DNA of 10,272 nucleotides from Bacillota bacterium. Lineage in GTDB: Bacteria; Bacillota; Dethiobacteria; DTU022; JAAZDU01. Shown here in pieces: positions 6,707 to 10,272 of the stretch. Numbering within the stretch: position 1 is the stretch's first letter; each line of letters starts with the position of its first letter. The position numbers and the translations under genes were made by a program. Under the pieces are notes generated by a model, which saw only the letters and a program-made list of their open reading frames with translations, had not been told where the DNA came from and made no database searches. Location of the stretch: positions 1 to 10,272 of the forward strand of contig JAAZDU010000248.1 of assembly GCA_012512665.1 (NCBI GenBank), given 5' to 3'.

Positions 6707-7873
6707 TTATGTGTCAAGAGCTCGCTGGCAACTCTCGATACGCGTTTTAATTTCTTCCTCAGTCCAATCGGGATTGATGCCGATGTAGACTGTACTTCTG
6801 AGAATCTCCAGGGTCCTCGGACACATATCCTTGCTATAATTCATTCTCAAGCCTTGATTTTCAGCAAAACGATAAGGATTCAGCGCCTCATGGTGGGCTC
6901 CCCTTCTTTGAAGAATGGGCTCCCAATTAATGTACACGTGCTTGCCGCTGTCTATCGGGAGTCTGCCACCAACTCCGGGACTTGCTGCAAAATTGCGGGC
7001 CTCCTCTTCATTTGCAAAGGAAAAGCCAACAGTTGTCCCGCAGTCACCAGCAAGATCATTTGAGGGTATCATCTGATCTTTGAAGTGAGCGACAAACTCC
7101 TTCTTTATCGCCCGCAAGTCCTCTAAAATTCCTGGCAGCCGCTTAAGCTGCACCCTTAAAATGGCTCCAGTAATTTCGCTTGCACGAAATTGACTCCCCA
7201 CAAAAACTGGAGCCTTCAACTCCCCAGCGTAGGGCCTGAATGCTGCGCCACCATCGTGATAAATTAGAGCCCGCTCATAGATGTCATAATCGTTTGTAAC
7301 GAGAGCTCCACCTTCTCCTGCGGCCATTATTTTAAAATCGTTGAAACTAAAAACACCAGCATGACCCCAAGTGCCTGTGTGTTTTCCGCGGAAACTGCCT
7401 CCATCCGCTTGACAGGCATCCTCAATCACTTTGAAGCCATACTTTCTGGAAAGCTCCATAATTGCTTCCATATTGGCAGGGAAACCACACATATGTACAG
7501 GAATGACAGCTTTCGTCTCGGGGGTGAGTTTTCGCTCCAGATCCTCAGGATCTATGGTCATGGTTCCGTCTATCTCTGCCAGCACAGGGATAGCGCCAAC
7601 TGCCAAAACAGCGATGGCTGTGGCCATGAAGGTATAGCTGGGAATTATCACCTCATCTCCTGGTCCAATTCTCATCCCAGCTAAACCAGCAATTAGAGCT
7701 GTGGTGCCGCCGTTTACACAGAGGGCATACTTTACGCCGAGGTGTTGCGCCCATTCCCGTTCAAACTTATCCACTTCCTGGTAGGGTGAACCTACCCGGA
7801 ACAGCTTTTTCCCATTAATAACTCTGGCGACAGCCTCTACCTCTTCCCGCCCGATCCTGTACAATTTAATCAT
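6707..7873 (-). CDS. DegT/DnrJ/EryC1/StrS family PLP aminotransferase (second copy)
   Basis: This 388-residue PLP enzyme aminates a keto sugar or cyclitol, or deaminates an amino one. NGGTTAL (54-60) is the phosphate turn, Asp152 in IEDACQADG contacts the pyridine nitrogen, and Lys181 in SFNDFK is the catalytic lysine ahead of GEGG (186-189). It is only broadly similar to the other copy: SFNDFK versus SFNQNK, a different C-terminal third, and 388 versus 419 residues, so the two probably act on different substrates. I place the start at 7873 (MIKLYRIG), not at the longer frame start 7954. The shorter form matches the family N-terminus, and its ATG overlaps the upstream stop codon as ATGATTAA. 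The ribosome binding site is weak, so translation is probably coupled to the XylA-like gene. Confidence 0.9.
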   Translation of the reverse strand: MIKLYRIGREEVEAVARVINGKKLFRVGSPYQEVDKFEREWAQHLGVKYALCVNGGTTALIAGLAGMRIGPGDEVIIPSYTFMATAIAVLAVGAIPVLAEIDGTMTIDPEDLERKLTPETKAVIPVHMCGFPANMEAIMELSRKYGFKVIEDACQADGGSFRGKHTGTWGHAGVFSFNDFKIMAAGEGGALVTNDYDIYERALIYHDGGAAFRPYAGELKAPVFVGSQFRASEITGAILRVQLKRLPGILEDLRAIKKEFVAHFKDQMIPSNDLAGDCGTTVGFSFANEEEARNFAASPGVGGRLPIDSGKHVYINWEPILQRRGAHHEALNPYRFAENQGLRMNYSKDMCPRTLEILRSTVYIGINPDWTEEEIKTRIESCQRALDT

Positions 7874-8897
7874 ACCCCAGAATAATTTTATTAATATAGA
7901 AGTCCAATTCTTCGTAATCGCGGCTTGCTCGCAACTGCTCAAGCTTATTTTCATCTACCGAGCGAACCTTATCTAACAGCATTAGGAAATATTCTTTACT
8001 GTAGATTAGGTGTTTTAGGGATTGCTCGAAATTTTGAGTACGCATCACCTTTACATCAAGACCAACGTACTCTCCATTTTGTCCGTAATTATATTTATCT
8101 AGCAAATAAATTTGAGAGAAAGCTCTCCTCAAATTAACACTGCCAAATGTTTTATCCTGATCAAACTTCAGATTGTTTTGATCGTTGAGATGTATTCCCC
8201 ATAATTTCCCCAGGGCAAGGGCAAAACCCATCTCGTCCGAGGGCTCTAAATTGGCAAGTACAGCATGAGCGCTTTCGATCAGCACCCCGACACGGCTAGG
8301 GTCAATAGTGTTCTCTGCCAGGGCCAGGAAATGTCCTGCTGTAGGTGAAAAACAAGAATCCATAGGCTCGTTTGGCTTCATCTCGCCTAGAATTTTAATT
8401 TCCTTATCATATTCCAAAAGGGCGTTGATATACTCCAAGAAGCGTTCTACGGCAAGCTTCGCATCCTTTGTTTCCCGACAATAAGTGCCCTCCCTTGCGG
8501 GCCATATTACAATACGCTCTGTGCCTAACGCCCTTGCAATATCCACTGCCCGCTTGGATCTAGCCAAGGCCTTCTCGCGAACTTTGGGATCATTTGCAGT
8601 GAAACCGCCATCAGCATAAAAAGGATCCACCCATAATCTAGGTGCAATAAACTCTACCTCAAGCCCAAGATCAGCCAAGCGCTCTCTTAGCTCATTGAGG
8701 TTTCTTTCTTGTTCAGAAAAGGAAAGGCTGAGATCCACTGCATCGTCATCGTGAAATTGAATCCCTTCGAATCCCTCTCTGGCGGCAAATTCCATCTTTT
8801 TCCAAAAATCGAAAGACTCTCGCACCGGAAGACCAAAAGGATCCTCGCCCTCATGGATATTCCAAGGTCCAAATGAAAAACGAAAAATTCCAGCCAT
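7866..8897 (-). CDS. xylose-isomerase-like (XylA superfamily) sugar isomerase
   Basis: This 343-residue TIM-barrel protein aligns by eye with actinobacterial-type xylose isomerase. FHDDD (48-52) holds the catalytic His49, AREG (135-138) matches the GREG segment, and EMKPNEP (172-178) carries metal ligand Glu172 and Lys174. Glu208 and His211 in IESAHA, Asp246 and Asp248 in KFDQDKTFG, and Asp281 match further ligands. The metal-1 Asp expected in the HIDLNGQ segment is His236 here (GIHLNDQ). It is shorter than XylA (about 390 residues), mainly at the C-terminus. A metal-dependent aldose-ketose isomerase is predicted; the sugar is unknown. I chose the ATG at 8897, which follows GGGGTGAG, over 8912, which has no ribosome binding site. 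It is the first gene of the four-gene set. Confidence 0.82.
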   Translation of the reverse strand: MAGIFRFSFGPWNIHEGEDPFGLPVRESFDFWKKMEFAAREGFEGIQFHDDDAVDLSLSFSEQERNLNELRERLADLGLEVEFIAPRLWVDPFYADGGFTANDPKVREKALARSKRAVDIARALGTERIVIWPAREGTYCRETKDAKLAVERFLEYINALLEYDKEIKILGEMKPNEPMDSCFSPTAGHFLALAENTIDPSRVGVLIESAHAVLANLEPSDEMGFALALGKLWGIHLNDQNNLKFDQDKTFGSVNLRRAFSQIYLLDKYNYGQNGEYVGLDVKVMRTQNFEQSLKHLIYSKEYFLMLLDKVRSVDENKLEQLRASRDYEELDFYINKIILGYD

Positions 8898-8934
8898 CTT
8901 CTCACCCCACATTTCTTTTGGTACTGTTACAATA

Positions 8935-8968
8935 ATTATAAGTGAGCTGGCTATATTTAACCATGGTT
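8935..8968 (-). promoter_or_regulatory. candidate promoter and palindromic operator for the isomerase-led operon
   Basis: On the minus strand a perfect TATAAT lies at 8940-8935, about 37 bases before the chosen start. About 17-18 bases upstream, where a -35 would be, the match to TTGACA is poor. That position is instead covered by the perfect 10-base palindrome AACCATGGTT (8959-8968). A good -10 with a weak -35 next to a palindrome is typical of an activator-dependent promoter, which fits the AraC-type regulator just upstream. AraC-family sites are often direct repeats, so another factor is possible. Confidence 0.4.
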
Positions 8969-9015
8969 CATATTATGTTGAGCATATCCATTCTTACGCT
9001 GATAAAACAGATTCT

Positions 9016-9843
9016 TCAGTGTTCGTCTTCTTTGCTGTCTCGATAACTTGTGGGGGAGATTCCCATGGCCTTGCGGAAAAATTTGCTAAAAGCAAAGGGG
9101 CTGCTATAGCCTACCTGCTCTGCTATTGAATAGATGGGCAACTGGGTGTTCCGCAGGAGATACTGTGCCCTTTTAAGACGCAAATCTCCCAGGTGCTCAA
9201 AGATGGTCTTGCCTGTTTTCTCTCGAAAAAGAGTACACAGGTAATTTGGGCTAAGCCCCACTTGGTTTGAGATTTCATCTAAGGTAATTTGCGCTCTTAC
9301 GTTTGCGGCTAAATACTGCTGCACATCCTCTACAACCTGCTCTTTCCAAGACGGTATAAAAGGAGCTTTTTCCTGAAGGCCTCGCATAATGGCCACGAAA
9401 AACAATTTTAAGTATGAGGCTGCCGCCTCACGATAACAGAAATCCTTATTTTTAAATTCGTAAAGAGCTTGCTCCAATAATGAAAGATGAACAGCTTCAC
9501 CAGGAGCCCGGATGCCCTCTCGAACCTGATATCTCTCGCTAATAAACACGTTGCAATGATTTGGATGCAGCCCTAACCATAATAGCCGATAAAACCCGCT
9601 TTCCTTCCATGCTTCGCAATGTGAACTACCAGGCGGAAGCACGACCAAAGTATTCGGCTTTAGCTCAAATCTTTCTCCGTCTAAATAAAAAACGCTTTCT
9701 CCCTGGCTGAGGAAACACAGCTCCCAATAGCTGTGCCTTTCACCCGTATTATTGGTTTTTCCCTTATTAGGATATAAAACTGTCCCGGTCCCTTGTAAAG
9801 CAGGCAATAGCTGCGTAATCATGATTTCAATGAGAGGATTCAT
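9016..9843 (-). CDS. AraC-family transcriptional regulator with N-terminal cupin domain
   Basis: This 275-residue regulator has an N-terminal cupin-like sensor domain (about 25-100, including GERHSYWEL, PPGSSHCE and a WLGLHP segment) of the kind that binds sugars. A C-terminal pair of helix-turn-helix motifs follows: LDEISNQVGLSPNYLCTLF (188-206) and IYSIAEQVGYSSPFAFSKFF (237-256), ending with the typical GISPTSYR. The start is placed at the ATG at 9843, eight bases after GGAGGG, rather than the longer TTG frame at 9870. It has the same orientation as the enzymes and lies 118 bases upstream of the first one. No terminator is visible between them, so some readthrough is possible. It probably activates the enzyme cluster in response to its substrate. 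Confidence 0.92.
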   Translation of the reverse strand: MNPLIEIMITQLLPALQGTGTVLYPNKGKTNNTGERHSYWELCFLSQGESVFYLDGERFELKPNTLVVLPPGSSHCEAWKESGFYRLLWLGLHPNHCNVFISERYQVREGIRAPGEAVHLSLLEQALYEFKNKDFCYREAAASYLKLFFVAIMRGLQEKAPFIPSWKEQVVEDVQQYLAANVRAQITLDEISNQVGLSPNYLCTLFREKTGKTIFEHLGDLRLKRAQYLLRNTQLPIYSIAEQVGYSSPFAFSKFFRKAMGISPTSYRDSKEDEH

Positions 9844-9895
9844 GGCCTTTTCCCTCCAGAGGAAAACCAACGCTATTTTTTGAGCGTATTGCGGC

Positions 9896-9953
9896 AGTAT
9901 AATGCCCCATAATTCTTTTCGCTAAGGCTGGGATCACAAATTCAGGCTTGTGA
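9896..9953 (-). promoter_or_regulatory. candidate promoter and dyad upstream of the AraC-family gene
   Basis: On the minus strand TATACT (9901-9896) is a five-of-six match to a -10 box, with only a weak -35 (TAGCGA at 9924-9919). Just upstream of that is a perfect inverted repeat, TCACAA at 9934-9939 and TTGTGA at 9948-9953, spaced by eight bases. The position suits an activator or autoregulatory site. The same bases also hold TATAAT on the plus strand (9898-9903) without a good -35. Confidence 0.3.
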
Positions 9954-10123
9954 GTTGATGAAAATAAGGCTTGGACTTTATCAAAGCTTTAGGGTTTCTC
10001 GGGTTCTTGAAATATTGCAGCCTTTGTGAGCTTTTTTGTCCTTGGCGATTACGTGTTTTGAATTTTTCTGCATTTAATCACCAAAATGCTTTCTAAGAAT
10101 ATTTTCTCTCTCTCCCACTTTAT

Positions 10124-10178
10124 TCCTGCCTTCTTTTCCCACAGCGGGGAAATATTAGGGGCAGGATTTCCCAGCCCT
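10124..10178 (+). promoter_or_regulatory. possible structured 5' leader of the U32 gene
   Basis: CCTGCC (10125-10130) pairs with GGCAGG (10160-10165), enclosing an inner stem TTTCCC (10135-10140) with GGGAAA (10147-10152) around a six-base loop. An alternative stem, AGGG-G-C (10157-10162) with GCCCT (10174-10178), would compete with the outer one. Competing stems 40-100 bases before a start could be regulatory, but both are short and no T-tract follows. No known riboswitch matches. Confidence 0.25.
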
Positions 10179-10220
10179 CAGCTCGAACAATAAAGCTAAT
10201 ACCATAGAGGAGGCATCCCT

Positions 10221-10272
10221 TTGAAACCTGAGATCTTGGCTCCTGCAGGAAATATGGAAAAATTAGAGATCG
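10221..10272 (+). CDS. U32 family peptidase, 5' end only
   Basis: Seventeen codons are visible before the window ends, beginning with a TTG start. The frame reads M-K-P-E-I-L-A-P-A-G-N-M-E-K-L-E-I if TTG is read as Met. The ELLAPAGN(x)EKL opening is the hallmark N-terminus of the U32 (collagenase-like) peptidase family, whose bacterial members are linked to proteolysis or to rRNA/tRNA modification. GAGGAGG at 10207-10213, seven bases upstream, decides this start. It is divergent from the enzyme cluster and probably a housekeeping flank rather than part of the pathway. Confidence 0.88.
   Translation, partial: MKPEILAPAGNMEKLEI

Larger units (their letters stand above)
9844..10220. other. divergent intergenic region between the regulator and the U32 gene
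   Basis: The region separates the minus-strand regulator from the plus-strand U32 gene, so it should hold two outward promoters. The regulator side has the candidate -10 and dyad at 9896-9953. The plus-strand side has no clear -35/-10 pair that I trust. A pyrimidine-rich tract (about 10101-10140) precedes a pair of nested stems before the U32 start. No supported gene or known RNA family is seen. Confidence 0.5.

Noticed and set aside
7874..7954. 27-residue N-terminal extension of the second aminotransferase
   Set aside because: It overlaps the XylA-like gene in another frame, does not match the family N-terminus, and the ATG at 7873 is placed as a normal stop-start overlap.
8898..8912. Upstream ATG for the XylA-like gene
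   Set aside because: No ribosome binding site precedes it, and its codons overlap the GGGGTGAG that serves the ATG at 8897.
1..10272. CRISPR array, retron, toxin-antitoxin or phage-defence module
   Set aside because: No direct-repeat array, reverse transcriptase, nuclease, helicase or toxin-like small gene pair was seen; the genes are metabolic.

Overview
The window looks like a chromosomal segment of a Bacillota (Firmicutes), probably a Clostridia-type anaerobe. This is inferred from strong GGAGG-type ribosome binding sites, moderate base composition, an AraC/cupin regulator and a neighbouring U32-family peptidase with a TTG start. Nothing here fixes the genus.

Almost everything is on the minus strand, so transcription runs from high to low coordinates. 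Going that way: an AraC-family regulator (9843 to 9016); a four-gene set made of a XylA-like sugar isomerase, a DegT-type PLP aminotransferase, an IolE-like TIM-barrel protein and a Gfo/Idh/MocA dehydrogenase (8897 to 4668); a 366-base gap containing a long imperfect hairpin; then a tight three-gene set made of a neutral-ceramidase-like protein, a second DegT-type aminotransferase and a second small TIM-barrel isomerase/epimerase (4301 to 680). Below that, at 1-679, are a 154-bp segment bounded by perfect 19-bp inverted repeats, an intrinsic terminator, a palindrome, and the first five codons of another minus-strand gene running off the left edge. On the right, the only convincing plus-strand gene, a U32 peptidase family member, starts at 10221 and runs off the edge.

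The seven enzymes fit one theme: oxidation, isomerisation or dehydration, and amination or deamination of a sugar or cyclitol, plus a possible amide hydrolase. A Gfo/Idh/MocA dehydrogenase makes or reduces a keto group. DegT-family enzymes exchange keto and amino groups on sugars and cyclitols. The TIM-barrel enzymes isomerise, epimerise or dehydrate polyols. The ceramidase family hydrolyses N-acyl amides. My working hypothesis is a pathway for an amino sugar or aminocyclitol, possibly N-acylated, controlled by the adjacent AraC regulator. The sequence does not decide between breakdown and synthesis. No transporter, kinase, glycosidase or glycosyltransferase is visible in the window. No CRISPR array, tRNA, rRNA, transposase or phage gene was seen.
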